NCBI GenBank assembly: GCA_032718565.1
Contig: JAVGVS010000750.1
Coordinates: forward strand, 52,526 to 116,525
Direction: 5' to 3'
DNA length: 64,000 bases
Source: Distichodus sexfasciatus
Lineage: Eukaryota > Chordata > Actinopteri > Characiformes > Distichodontidae
Below the pieces are notes generated by a model. It made no database searches. It saw nothing but the letters and a program-made list of their open reading frames with translations, and had not been told where the DNA came from. Shown here in pieces: positions 21,243 to 30,716 of this stretch. How positions within the stretch are numbered: the first letter of the stretch is position 1; each line of letters starts with the position of its first letter. The position numbers were made by a program, and so were the translations under genes.

Positions 21243-21628
21243 TTTGCAGAACGACTACTTAAAGGGATCCCTTTGTGGTTTTGCAATTCATACAAGACTA
21301 GTGATGGTTTCAGGAAAGAAATAGCAAGATATGTTCTGGCAGAATCAGGTAAATTCTGTCAAATCGAATTAAGATTGTATCTCAGTCAGTCGGGCTATGT
21401 GTTGTAGCATACATTTTCTTATTGCATATGCTGCAAACATGAAAATAATTGTTTTTTCTGGTGATAACTACAATGTAATCTGGTGCTTGTTCCAAGGCAA
21501 AAAATATGCACATGCACTGAATGCTTTCAATGTTGTACTACAAATAATCGTATCTATTGTTGCACATAACAGATGACTTGAGCGAAGTCTGTTCTATCTG
21601 TGGGGAAATAGATGGTGACAACTCATGG
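21243..21628 (+). other. Two-exon orphan gene fragment with start of a zinc-binding finger
   Basis: Exon one (21243-21348) follows TTGCCAG and ends AATCAG before GTAAAT, reading FAERLLKGIPLWFCNSYKTS then FRKEIARYVLAES. Exon two (21573-21628) follows ATAACAG and ends before GTATGG, reading DDLSEVCSICGEIDGDNSW. The phase-1 junction joins them perfectly. The CxxC followed by D, N, S and W resembles the beginning of a PHD or RING finger; the rest is missing, because an LTR element begins at 21748. Origin, host or transposon, is unknown. Confidence 0.4.
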
Positions 21629-21747
21629 GTATGGCTGAATTAATAATGTATATTCACTTTATATTTTACTCAGTAATACCTACTGGACACAAAGACAGAT
21701 AACTACATTACTGACAGCTTTTCTTTTAGCCTATCTAAGAATAGGAC

Positions 21748-22260
21748 TGTCATGACCCCCTGGACTTTAGCCATACCAGCCCCCCGGATTTTGGTTAAGT
21801 GGCCAGCAGATGCTGCTATTCAGTTAGTTCGATGTGTTCAGTTTTGTCTCGTGCTCCCTGTCAGTCAAAGTCTTTGTCCCACCTTCCTATTGTGTCTGAT
21901 TGGTAGATCACAGTTCATTAGTTGGTGCACCTAGTTCTTGTTTGCTTTGGTCCAGCCCCCTGTTTTGATTTGTTGTCACTCCATTGGTTTTCCCTGATTA
22001 TTTTCTGATTGCTTTTTGATTGGTTCCCCTTTGTTTCAATGATCCAGCCCCTCGTTTCTGTTTTAGGATTTAAGCTCAGTTTTCCCAGTGCTTCTTGTTG
22101 GTCTACCCTCACACTACCCTCCCTGTGTCAGCGTGCTGTGTGTTTTTTGAAGTGTTTTGCTTTGGTTTTTGGCCCTCGTGCCTTTTTATGTTTGAGTGTT
22201 TGAATAAAAATGGCTTGCATTGTGACCTTGCCTCATGTCATGCCAGCACTCGTCATGACA
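21748..22260 (+). repeat. LTR of the non-autonomous element
   Basis: A 513-bp block that starts TGTCATGACCCCC and ends CGTCATGACA, so the ends are inverted repeats with TG...CA. An AATAAA signal lies at about 22203, followed by GCTTGCATTGTGACCTTGCC. The 3' 190 bp are homologous to 25681-25865. Confidence 0.75.
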
Positions 22261-22657
22261 GATGGACCAACCAAACCAAGAGGTCACGTAAGCCTTATAG
22301 GTGAGGCTGGGGTAGTCTGGCAAGATGGTTAGTTGCTACTCCATCCCAGAGCTGTTAGGCTACCCTGAGTCAGACGAGGAGGAGGAAATCAGGATGCTGG
22401 ATGGCGAGGAGCGCCCACCATCTTGCCAGCCTCAGCATTCATGGATGGCTCCGCATTTGATGGCTCTGCCATGGAGGACTTCCCCATGCCCTCACTAGAA
22501 GGGGCCCGCTGGGCAATATGGCATGGGGGGGACTCCGTGACACGGGGGCGAAAGAGGCAGAGTTGGAAAGGATGATGAGGCTCCACCTGCACCGCCCCTC
22601 AGCCTGTGAAGACCCCTTCTTCCCTCTCCATTCCAGCTCCTCCAACGGCCCTCCTGG

Positions 22658-23065
22658 TTGGCTGCCTCTCCTTCACCCAAGACTCCGCCTACTCCACTGC
22701 TGGCTCCATCCATGGCTCTGCCCACGTCACTCCCGGCTACGCCCCCAGCCCCACCACTTCATTCCTGGCTCTGCCCCCAACTCCTCCCACTTAACTCCTG
22801 TCTCTGCCCTGACTTTTTTCACCCCGACCCTGCATTTGACTTTTCCTATCCCTGTTCTGCCCTCAGGGCCTTCATGCACTCCCTTGCCACTCTCCCTAAC
22901 CAGACCCTCAACCCACACCGCCATATCCTTGACACCCTCTTTGACCTCCACGCTGTCCTGACTGATCCTGATTCCCTCCCCCCTCGTACTTCAATGTCTG
23001 ATTTCCTGTCCCAGGCCCAGTCTATAATCACCTCCCTGTCTCAGATTATGTGCTGCCCTGCCTGA
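22658..23065 (+). CDS. Proline-rich gag-like ORF of the non-autonomous LTR element
   Basis: A 135-residue plus-strand frame. A Pro/Leu-rich first half is followed by a more typical helical segment (LRAFMHSLATLPNQTLNPHR, then SMSDFLSQAQSIITSL). Low-complexity composition leaves other frames and strands open too, so the choice of frame rests on the well-mixed C-terminal half. I see no known Gag motif. It may be a relic structural protein of an element that depends on enzymes from another retroelement. The related copy at 25866-26335 is too decayed to confirm the frame. Confidence 0.35.
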   Translation: MAASPSPKTPPTPLLAPSMALPTSLPATPPAPPLHSWLCPQLLPLNSCLCPDFFHPDPAFDFSYPCSALRAFMHSLATLPNQTLNPHRHILDTLFDLHAVLTDPDSLPPRTSMSDFLSQAQSIITSLSQIMCCPA

Positions 23066-23235
23066 CCCCAAATCAGACCTTGTCACTCCTACCAAGACCT
23101 TCCCTGACTGTCCATTCCTGTCTGTCCCTGACAAGTCCACCTGGTCCCAGTCTGTCTCTAAGGAGCCCTGTTAGTCCCTGTTTGTCCCAGAGGAGTCCAG
23201 CCAATCCCTGTCCCAGGCAAAGGAGGAGTCTATAC

Positions 23236-23462
23236 AGCCCCCAGAGTGGCCTTGCAGCGGGCGTCTGCCCCCAGAGTGGCCTTGCAGCCGGCGTATGCCC
23301 CCAGAGTGGCCTCGCAGCCGGCGTATGCCCCCAGAGTGGCCTCACAGCCGGCGTATGCCCCCAGAGTGGCCTCGCAGCCGGCGTATGCCCCCAGAGTGGC
23401 CTCGCAGCCGGCGTATGCCCCCAGAGAGGCCTTGCAGTTGGCATTTGCCCCAAAAGAGGCCT
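23236..23462 (+). repeat. 30-bp GC-rich minisatellite
   Basis: About seven head-to-tail copies of a 30-bp unit around CCCCCAGAGTGGCCTCGCAG with GCCGGCGTATG. Because 30 is a multiple of three, all three plus frames and several minus frames stay open and yield decapeptide repeats such as PQSGLAAGVC. Slight unit divergence at both ends marks the older copies. Confidence 0.9.
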
Positions 23463-23468
23463 TGGTTG

Positions 23469-23628
23469 AGTGATCTACCAATGAGAGACAAAGGGAAGGT
23501 GGGACAACAACTTGACAGGAAACACAGGCCTGAACTGAATACATCAAACTAAACAATAGTGGTATCTGCTGGCCGCTTCACAAAAGTCCAGGGGGCTGTC
23601 ACGGCTAAAATCCAGGGAGGTCATTACA
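23469..23628 (-). repeat. Inverted LTR 5' fragment
   Basis: The reverse complement matches 21748-21912: TGTAATGACCTCCCTGGATTTTAGCC at the end and TCATTGGTAGATCAC inside. It is diverged from the left copy, so it is not a recent duplication. Confidence 0.7.
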
Positions 23629-23868
23629 GCATTGTGAGAACTGAATGTTGCTTTGTGTTTTGTTTTTAATTTATTTATTTTAATTCAGCATTTTTGTGAA
23701 CTACAGGAGATACTACTCATTTCTTTCCAGCAGTATTTTGGTTGGTAATTTTGTTTTGTTGTGTGTGTGTGTGTGGTGCTTGCAGCTAGTTTCTAGCAGC
23801 AATACTAATTCCCTGTCAATATTCCACTCGTACAGCATCATAAGACACTGTATGAGAAAAAACTCTCT
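23629..23868. other. No gene seen; short (GT)n tract
   Basis: AT-rich sequence with a (TG)n run at about 23760-23776. Nothing coding is supported. Confidence 0.5.
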
Positions 23869-23889
23869 TTTTTCTCCTCGACTGAAGCC

Positions 23890-24045
23890 TTTTCCAATCA
23901 CGCAGTGAAACTGCACATCGATTGGTTCGTTCAAAGTAATAAAAACGAACCAATGACTCGGCGGCGGAATTGAGCAGCCAATGGCAGCGCCGCTTGCCAG
24001 CGCCCAGCATTTGCATGGGCGGGGCTAACTGGCTCTATATAAGCG
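23890..24045 (+). promoter_or_regulatory. Compact promoter of the DIRS element
   Basis: CCAAT boxes appear at about 23893, 23949 and 23977, a GGGCGGGGC GC box at about 24017-24025, and a CTATATAAG TATA box at 24034-24042. Transcription would start near 24065, upstream of the ORF at 24251. Confidence 0.6.
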
Positions 24046-24250
24046 GCCATTTCGCCGTCATGCTCAGATTTCTTCTCTTCAGCTACGGAGATTTCCTTGC
24101 TGATTCTCTCGCTGAACGCCGCTATCGCCATCGATCAAGGCTTGCAGCTGGAAAACCGGCAATCGCCGTTACTTTCGTTTTCCCCTGCCGCTTCTGTCGA
24201 TTCTAAGAAAGAGCTTGTTTTCTCTCTAAAAGAGCAAACGGCATTTTTAA

Positions 24251-25222
24251 ATGCCTCGCCGTCGTTGCGTGACGTGTGGGACTTCCCTACGCGCCGACAA
24301 CGGCCACGCTGAGTGTGTGGCCTATCTGGGAAAGCCCCACGCAGATGCTGCGCTCAGTGTGGCTGATTGCCTGCACTGCGAGGCTTTCACCGTCGCTGTT
24401 TGGCGCTCGCGGATAGCGTTCTTTTCAGAACACGACTCTGCCCCTCGAGCCCTCCCATATGCTTCCTCCCAGGGACCTGCGAGGAAGAAACGGCGGGGTA
24501 GAGCTGTTGAGCGTCCGGAGGTTGGTGAGCTCTCGCCGCCTCAGCGCCCGCGTGCCTCGCCATCATCTCCTGGAAGAGCATCGCCCATCCTCTTCTCCCA
24601 GCCCGATCAGCGTCCCTCCGCGGCTGCGAGCGACATGGTCTCGTTTGGGGGAAGCGACGAGGATCTTGACAGCCTTTCCCTGGTGGCTTCCGACACGGCA
24701 GAGTTCGCGGGCTCTGAGTCTGATCCTGCCCTCTTGCCGCCTTCCACCTCTCATAGCACCAGGGTCTGGTCAGATGAGGAGCTCATCCGCATGATGACGA
24801 AGGCTGTCGCTGAGCTTGGGCTCAGCTGGTCTCCACCAGAAGAGCCTTCTTGGAGCAGGCTGGATGAGTGGTTCCTCCCGGGTCGCCAGCAGGCCCCCTG
24901 CCAGCGCTCATCCCCCTTCTTCCCCGAGGTCCATGACAAGCTCACGAAGTCGTGGTGTGCCCCTTACTCTTCGCGTATCCGGCCTTCCTCCTCTTCCACA
25001 CTCTCCTCCGTGGACGGCGCCGAGGAAAAGGGATACACACACCTGCCTCCCCTGGATGAGTCCATGGCCGTGCATCTCTGCCCACCCATGGCCATCGGCT
25101 GGAAGGCGATGGCAAGCCACCCTTCAAAACCCTGCAGGGCCACTTCGGCGCTTGCTGGGCACGCCTACGCGGCTGCTGGCCAAGCAGCTTCAGCCCTGCA
25201 CTCCATGGCGGTCCTCCAGAAA
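24251..25222 (+). pseudogene. DIRS ORF1 (gag-like), C-terminally truncated
   Basis: Starts at the ATG at 24251. The N-terminus is a Cys/His cluster (MPRRRCVTCGTSLRADNGHA, later CVAYLGKPHA and CLHCEAF) typical of fish DIRS ORF1. A basic nuclear-type segment (ARKKRRGRAVE) and a Ser/Pro-rich acidic region follow. Then comes a conserved block with WSDEELIRMMTKAVAELGL and LPPLDESMAVHL. The frame stays open to 25237, but from about 25222 it is Tc1 sequence, so about 324 residues are DIRS. It would package element RNA. The catalytic ORFs are absent. Confidence 0.65.
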
Positions 25223-25225
25223 GAA

Positions 25226-25680
25226 AAAGCACATTAAGTTTATGGAATGGCCTAGCCAGGCTCCAGACCATAATCCTATTGAAAACCTGTCGAGGGAGCT
25301 GAAGCTTCGAGTTGCCAAGTGGCTGACAAGAAACCTACAGTTAGAGAGTTTCTGTAAAAGAGGAGTGGGCCAAAATTCCTCCTGAGATGTGTGCAAACCT
25401 GGTGACCAACTACAAGAAATGTCTTACCGCTGTGCTTGCCAACAAGGGTTTCTCCACCAAGTACTAAGTTGTGTTTTGTGGGGATCAAATACTTATTTCT
25501 CTCAATAAAATGCAAATCAATGTATAACTTTTATGTAATGTTTTTCTGAATTTTTGGTTGATATTCTGTCTCTATTCATTAAAATAAAACTACCATAAAA
25601 AGTAGAGGCTGTTCATTTCTTTGTAAGTGGGCAAACTTACAAAATCAACAGGGTATCAAATAATTATTTCCCCAAGTGTA
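25226..25680 (+). mobile_element. Tc1/mariner 3' end, truncated
   Basis: Begins inside a Tc1 transposase: KFMEWPSQAPDHNPIENLSR includes the P-x-HNPIE catalytic glutamate block. It continues in shifted frames to PPEMCANLVTNYKKC and ANKGFSTKY-stop at about 25465. After it come AT-rich sequence and a right terminus, ATTATTTCCCCAAGTGTA, at about 25663-25680. The N-terminal DNA-binding half, the first two catalytic residues and the left terminus are absent. At least one frameshift is present near 25355. Confidence 0.75.
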
Positions 25681-26335
25681 TATAGGTTTAGTTTTTCCCT
25701 TCGGTCCACCCTCACCATACCCACCATGTTGGCGTGCTACATGTTTATTTTCCAACAATGAAGAGTTTCTGTTTGTGGCCCTCATGCCTCTTTTCTGTTG
25801 TAGTTTTCAAATAAAGAGCTTGCAGTGATACCAAGCCTCATATCATGCCTCACGGGAACATGACAGATGGGCTACTGGGCTGCTGGGCTACCCTGAGTCG
25901 AACGAGGAGGAGGAACCCTGGATGCTGGGTCCTGCTAGAAGGAGGCCATGGCGAGGGGCGACAACAATCCTACCAACTTCAGTGTTCATGGACAGCCCCG
26001 ACTCGGATGACTCTGCCATGGAGGACTTCCCCACGTTTGCGCTAGTGAATTCCCGCCTAGTGATGTGACATGCAGGAGGCTCCGTAGCTCAAGGGCAAAA
26101 GAGTCGGGGTCAGACACAGCGTCAGGGCTCTGACCACTCTGCCCCTCAGCCCAAGAAGACCTCGTCTTCCCTCCACATCCCTTCTCCTCCTCATCCGGCT
26201 CCTCATCCGGCCCCACTCCAGGCTCCACTACAGGCCCTGCCTGGCTCTGCCCACATGGTCCCTAGTTCCAACACTGGCTCCACCCACCTAGTCCCAAACC
26301 CTGCCCACTTTGTATTTTGCCCTGTCCACCTGTAA
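25681..26335 (+). mobile_element. Second copy of the non-autonomous LTR element, truncated
   Basis: 25681-25865 matches the 3' part of the LTR at 21748-22260, including the AATAAA and the CATGACA end. 25866-26335 matches the internal region at 22261-22800: GCTACCCTGAGTC, ACGAGGAGGAGG, and CTCTGCCATGGAGGACTTCC in both. It is cut on the left by the Tc1 fragment and on the right by the BEL LTR. No intact frame survives. Confidence 0.7.
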
Positions 26336-26339
26336 TACA

Positions 26340-26751
26340 CTGTTAGAACCATTTTGTATGAATATTTAGATTTAATGTTTTGTAGTTGTTTACAGTAGAA
26401 AGTATAGAAATGTTTCTGGAATCTTCCATAACTTTCCATGTACAGTGCTATGTAATAGAAATTCTATCAATACGTATGCATGTTAAATGTACTACTATGT
26501 AACAATAGAAGTAATATGTGCCTTACGTGTTGTAATCTGAAGAACGTAATGAACTAGTTTCACATTGAATGTGATGGAGCTATGAGCTCCGGAGCGCTAC
26601 AGTTTTTTGACCGTCACGTAACGCCATGTGAAGTATCTTTGTAGTCTTAGGGATTCATTTCTTGCCTGTAAAAACTTTGAATTGTAGTAAAGAAAAGACA
26701 ACGAAAGACATCTCAAGACTCAAGACTGTTTTTTGGTACGTGTCGCGTACA
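26340..26751 (+). repeat. BEL/Pao 5' LTR (end approximate)
   Basis: Starts TGTTAGAACCATTTTG and ends near CGCGTACA, giving TG...CA ends. It is upstream of a BEL-type gag frame on the same strand. I could not confirm the right edge because no second LTR is in the window. Confidence 0.45.
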
Positions 26752-27272
26752 AAGACAACTCAAGAGCTCTTAGCAAATGAGACAGCGAGGAACTGCTCTC
26801 ACAATTTAAGTCAAAAAACTTGCTATTAAGAAAAAACTTGCTCAAGGAGTGAAGTACAAGAAATCCGAAAACCTACCAACACATCGTGCAACGGATGCAT
26901 CAAGCTTCCCCCGAAGAAGAAGTCAGAGGAGGAAAGATGTCCGAAGAATCAAAGTCCGAAGAGGAAGTCCGAAAGGAGGAGGTCCGAGGAGGATCCAAAG
27001 AATCAAGGTCCGAAAAGATCCGAAAGTGCCAGGTCAGAAAGTTCTCTACTTTTACGTTAGACAGCTGGCTAGCTTGTTAATGAAGTAAATCCGGAGAAAA
27101 GCGAAAGTAAACGTCCACTGAGCTTCCAGTTTAATAAGCAGTTTAAGGCTTAAGAGAAACGATTCTGTACATTAAGAAACTCTTTTCACAAACAATGAAT
27201 TAGTTGAAAGAGTGCTGTGTAACTTTAGAGGAAACGTAACAAGCAGTGTGTTGAGAATCGCGTCGCAGAGAA
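26752..27272 (+). other. BEL/Pao leader, no gene supported
   Basis: Purine-rich sequence with repeated GTCCGA/GAAGTC motifs (26930-27010). The Arg/Lys-rich short frames here are composition artefacts. Confidence 0.45.
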
Positions 27273-28528
27273 ATGGAAGCACAGACGGTGGATGCGCTTG
27301 TAGACCAGGAGAGGGCGCCAGAGTTGATGCAAGATGAACACAATATTGACACTGTAGAGAAAGCTTTACCAAAGTTCAAAGGACACTTAGAGGAATACGT
27401 ACATGCCACTGAAGAGTTGTGGAAGCTCTGGGATGAAGATGAAATAGAGGAGGATAGCGAAACATTCGTGGGCAGGCAGATAGGTCTAGAGTTGTTCATA
27501 CAATGTGCAGAAGAATGGATTGTCCACGTGAGAAGCGGCACTCAAAGGGAAGAAGACCTCAGATAGTGTTTCTAATGTCAGTTCCGTTAAAAGTCGTAAA
27601 AGTTATAAAAGCCATTTAAGCAAAGCAAAGAGCCGTGCAAGTCGTACATCTCAAAGATCTAATACTAACTTGGTTAGAATGAGGCTCCAAGCAGATCGTG
27701 ATGCATTGTTAGCTAAAGCAAAGATTATTCAGGAGGAAGTAGAACTGGAACAAGAAGAAGCTCAGTTGAGGGCACAAAGTGAAAGAGAAGAAGCTTGTTT
27801 GAAAGCAGAAGAAGCTTGTTTTAGGGCAGCAAGGGAGCAGGAGAGGAGGCTGCGGCAGGTGAAAAGCAGTTGCAAATACAAGCCGAGCTTGACGCAGCAA
27901 ATGCTAGATTGAAGGTCTATAGAGGGTGTGAGAGCGAACATGAGTCATCAGAAGACTCCTCAGAACCGTCTAGAATCAAAAGCAAAACCTTTAGCTAGCA
28001 TAAAGAAGAACAAATTGATAACAGTGAGCATTTTGAACCTAACAAGTTGCCTGAAATCAGTTCGAATCCAATTGCAAATCCCTTAGACAGACAATCTAGT
28101 TTTGAACCTAACAAATTCAGTTCGAAGCCAACTGTAAAACCCTTGAGCGAACAGTCTAGCTTATCCATAAGAGAAAATTCAACAGCCAGATTCTACTAAA
28201 AGTACCAACTATCACATACTACCGTCAGACTGAAGTAGCGAGCATCAGAACCACAAGAATGGCTGAAGCGTCAAGAATAACACCACTAGTACTCATCAAA
28301 CAACAAAGTCTGACTCAACTGCCTCGTAGAAAATCTTACGTGTTTACAGGAGACCCCCTTAAGTACAGATCTTTCATAAAAGCCTTTGAACATGTCATAG
28401 AGAGTAAAACTAACGATCAACAAATCCTATTGCCTTCACCTGACAGTATACAGAGGGAAGCCTCCGAAACATTGGTAACTGTGAGAACATACTTTAGACA
28501 GGCATATGAACAAGCTAGAAAACTGTGA
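27273..28528 (+). pseudogene. BEL/Pao gag, frameshifted
   Basis: Three plus-strand pieces. 27273-27566 (acidic N-terminus; MEAQTVDALVDQERAPELM) loses its frame at about 27560. 27567-27912 is a Ser-rich and then strongly coiled Glu/Ala segment (LEQEEAQLRAQSEREEA). 28259-28528 carries the retroelement capsid block PRRKSYVFTGDPLKYRSFIK, which matches the minus-strand BEL copy at 53323-53622. Between the pieces are stops and frame changes. Gag would form the particle. The pol that follows in an intact element is almost wholly deleted. Confidence 0.7.
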
Positions 28529-29065
28529 ATATCCCAGCTATGGCAATAGACAAAAAATAAGTAGTGCCTACATTGAAAAAGGCAAAAAGAAGTGGCCAAA
28601 AGATAAAACAGAAGATAAGAGTAGAGATTAGATGACTTTGGTTTGTTCCTGACTGGAGTGTTACATGTCTGATTGGATGGCGTCAACTTCATACAGAGGC
28701 TAGACACCACAACCTTCATGATGCATCATGTACAAACTTCCATACAAGATGAAGATGTAGAGACAGTCAACTCAGCATATTCAAGGCCGAAACAAAAGAA
28801 AGTCAAGTTCTCCAGACATGGTGGACTTTGTATCTGTCAACAGCTAAGCGCAGGGCCAATTTCCCAGTGGGATTAAGCTAGTCCTAGACTGGCTCAATTT
28901 GAATTGTAAATATCCATTGGTACTACAATTTAGTCAGAACTAAACCCAATCCGCCAGGCAAGAAACCAGCCCTTAATGACCCATTGTTTGGTAATATTCA
29001 AGACCCTATCCCAGATAGACAAGAAAGCGCAAAGAAAATTGGCTTCAGAAAAAGGTAAGAAACCA
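28529..29065 (+). other. Degraded BEL/Pao remnant
   Basis: No frame longer than 67 codons. Positional context suggests scrambled internal BEL sequence, perhaps joined to 3' sequence by a deletion that removed pol. I see no reverse transcriptase or integrase motif. Confidence 0.35.
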
Positions 29066-29079
29066 AAGAATTTTGCTGA

Positions 29080-29330
29080 TCTTTGGGGTAGGCTTAATAC
29101 AGGCTAATGAGTGGTCTAAAATCATTGTGAACAAGAGACTCTCACAAATTAGGATAGCGTGTAAGTTGAAAACAGGTTTTTTTGACTAAAACTTAGTTTT
29201 AAGGCTTGTAATAGAAAGAATTTGCATTTAATGCATTCAGAAATAAAGTCATTATATAAGCGTAAATAACAGTATTGAAGCATGAACAAATCTGCAAACA
29301 TTTAGAAAACAAGCTTTACTATTATTAAAC
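29080..29330 (+). repeat. Single unit of an AT-rich dispersed/tandem repeat
   Basis: Shares the blocks GGCTAATGAGTGGTCTAAAA, GAATTTGCATTTAATGC and CAGAAATAAAGT with the tandem units at 35660-36540. Confidence 0.6.
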
Positions 29331-29735
29331 TCATGATCCTGCAGTACTGAAACATCTTTGTGTAACCGATGGTTCTCAGGCTACTGCTGAGATGGCTGCT
29401 TTCACGGTATTCTGCATTATTATTGTACAATGAAAAGAACTCTTAACGCAAACCCGGTGACTGGGTTTTTATTCTGCATGTGAAAAGGCAAACACATACA
29501 GCCTAAAATGAATGCCTTCCCCTTACTGACCGATCGCTAAAAGGGAAAAAAGAGATGAGGAAACCATGTTGCACCCTCATATACATTCATATGCAAAGCT
29601 GTACATGACAAAAACTCATACAACCAACACAAATGTAGAGCATACTCCTTAAAAATATTTACAGTGTAATTACATGTCAAAAACAGTACTTTTTAACAAA
29701 ATACATAAAAAAAGAAATTAGTGGGTGAGATCGCC
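29331..29735. other. No gene seen
   Basis: AT-rich sequence without a supported frame or repeat. Confidence 0.4.
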
Positions 29736-29739
29736 AAGA

Positions 29740-30060
29740 AAGGTTTATGATTGGTCGGTCGATGTAGCGTGTGAACATATCTGAGGTCTGTTTCCGCAGA
29801 AGCAGAGTTAACAAACTCTGGGTTTTAGAAACTTGAACTCTGAGTTGATTAACTCTGAGGTCAAACTCGAGTTTTTGGTTTCAAGACAGAGCGATAACAT
29901 TTAGTTCACGCAACTCTGAGTTCAGTTAACCTGGTAGAGAGTCGTGCGGACATTAAAAACTCATCAATGGAACAGAATACAACATTCACCATAGCAACGA
30001 TGATAAACAAAAAAAAAAGACTCACGAGTGGAGCTTTTTACTCTTAATGGCGCATGCTCT
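29740..30060. mobile_element. DNA-transposon remnant (left part)
   Basis: Contains repeated ACTCTGAGTT/TTAACTC palindromic motifs (29810-29930) typical of a fish non-autonomous DNA transposon, possibly PIF/Harbinger. A similar-looking end (CTGACTTTCTGAAACC, CTCAGGTTTTCCTAAACC) occurs at 35190-35290. The Gypsy element between them seems to have landed inside. The class is tentative. Confidence 0.35.
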
Positions 30061-30068
30061 GATTACGA

Positions 30069-30069
30069 A

Positions 30070-30130
<61 letters not shown>

Positions 30131-30184
30131 CTGTATATATATATATATATATATCAGCGTTGCGGTGTGTGTGTGTGTGTGTGT
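30069..30184. repeat. (TA)n and (GT)n microsatellites
   Basis: A long (TA)n run at 30069-30122, a second at 30134-30154, then (GT)n at about 30164-30184. Confidence 0.95.
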
Positions 30185-30196
30185 AAAAGAGGGGCA

Positions 30197-30656
30197 TGAA
30201 TGCGGGCGTAGCACTGCTGAAACGTTTATTTAACAACAAAATGAAAACAAAATAACTCCTCTGGTTCCATAAACACAGTCAGTTCCCCAGCCCGAGGCCA
30301 ACCTTACAGGAGAGAACTGATAGCCGTGTGGCTAACAGGCTAATGCGGCGGCAACAGCGCTGAACTCACAACTATCCGTCTGTTTCCTCGATATCCAAGT
30401 CCAAAAGTCCTCAAAGACGCGAGTGGCGGTAGGCTGGGAACACAGAGAAACGAAGCACACACCAATGACAACGACACGTAACAAACAACCGGATCGGGCT
30501 GGTTAAATAGCCTGGCTAAGCTAACTAGCACCAATGAGGAAGTGACACACAAACAGGAAGGGGAACCCGTCACCCGATGACGCGGACAACCCGGAAGTGA
30601 GTGGTGGGAACTTCTTAAAGGAGCGAACACCACGTCCTGCAGACAACCAAGCAACA
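30197..30656 (-). repeat. Gypsy 3' LTR
   Basis: Ends TG...CA (TGAATGCGGGCG at the left and AAGCAACA at the right on the plus strand). An AATAAA on the minus strand lies at about 30221. The integrase-chromodomain end lies just right of it. Confidence 0.6.
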
Positions 30657-30716
30657 CATCAAACCCTCAGGTTTAATACTCTAGCAGGTCGGCGTTGGGA
30701 GGGCGCCAGGCGACAA

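Larger units (their letters stand above)
21748..23628 (+). mobile_element. Non-autonomous LTR retroelement with inverted LTR piece at its far end
   Basis: A complete LTR (21748-22260) is followed by an internal region with a proline-rich frame and a 30-bp minisatellite. It ends in an inverted fragment of the LTR start (23469-23628). No integrase or reverse transcriptase is present. The same internal region recurs at 25866-26335. The inverted far end is abnormal for an LTR element and suggests rearrangement or insertion into another copy. Confidence 0.65.
23870..25222 (+). mobile_element. DIRS-type retrotransposon, 5' part only
   Basis: A 5' terminal region with promoter boxes is followed by the ORF1 (gag-like) frame of a fish DIRS element. 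Reverse transcriptase, RNase H and tyrosine recombinase, which normally follow, are missing. The frame runs directly into a Tc1 fragment near 25226. Confidence 0.6.

Noticed and set aside
23236..23462. Possible CRISPR-like array (30-bp units)
   Set aside because: Units are contiguous without spacers; this is a minisatellite.
22389..23556. Minus-strand ORFs opposite the proline-rich region and minisatellite
   Set aside because: Low-complexity shadows; the 30-bp unit opens all frames.
26849..27088. Arg/Lys-rich ORFs in the BEL leader
   Set aside because: Purine-rich repeated GTCCGA motifs; two overlapping frames of equal quality and no motif.
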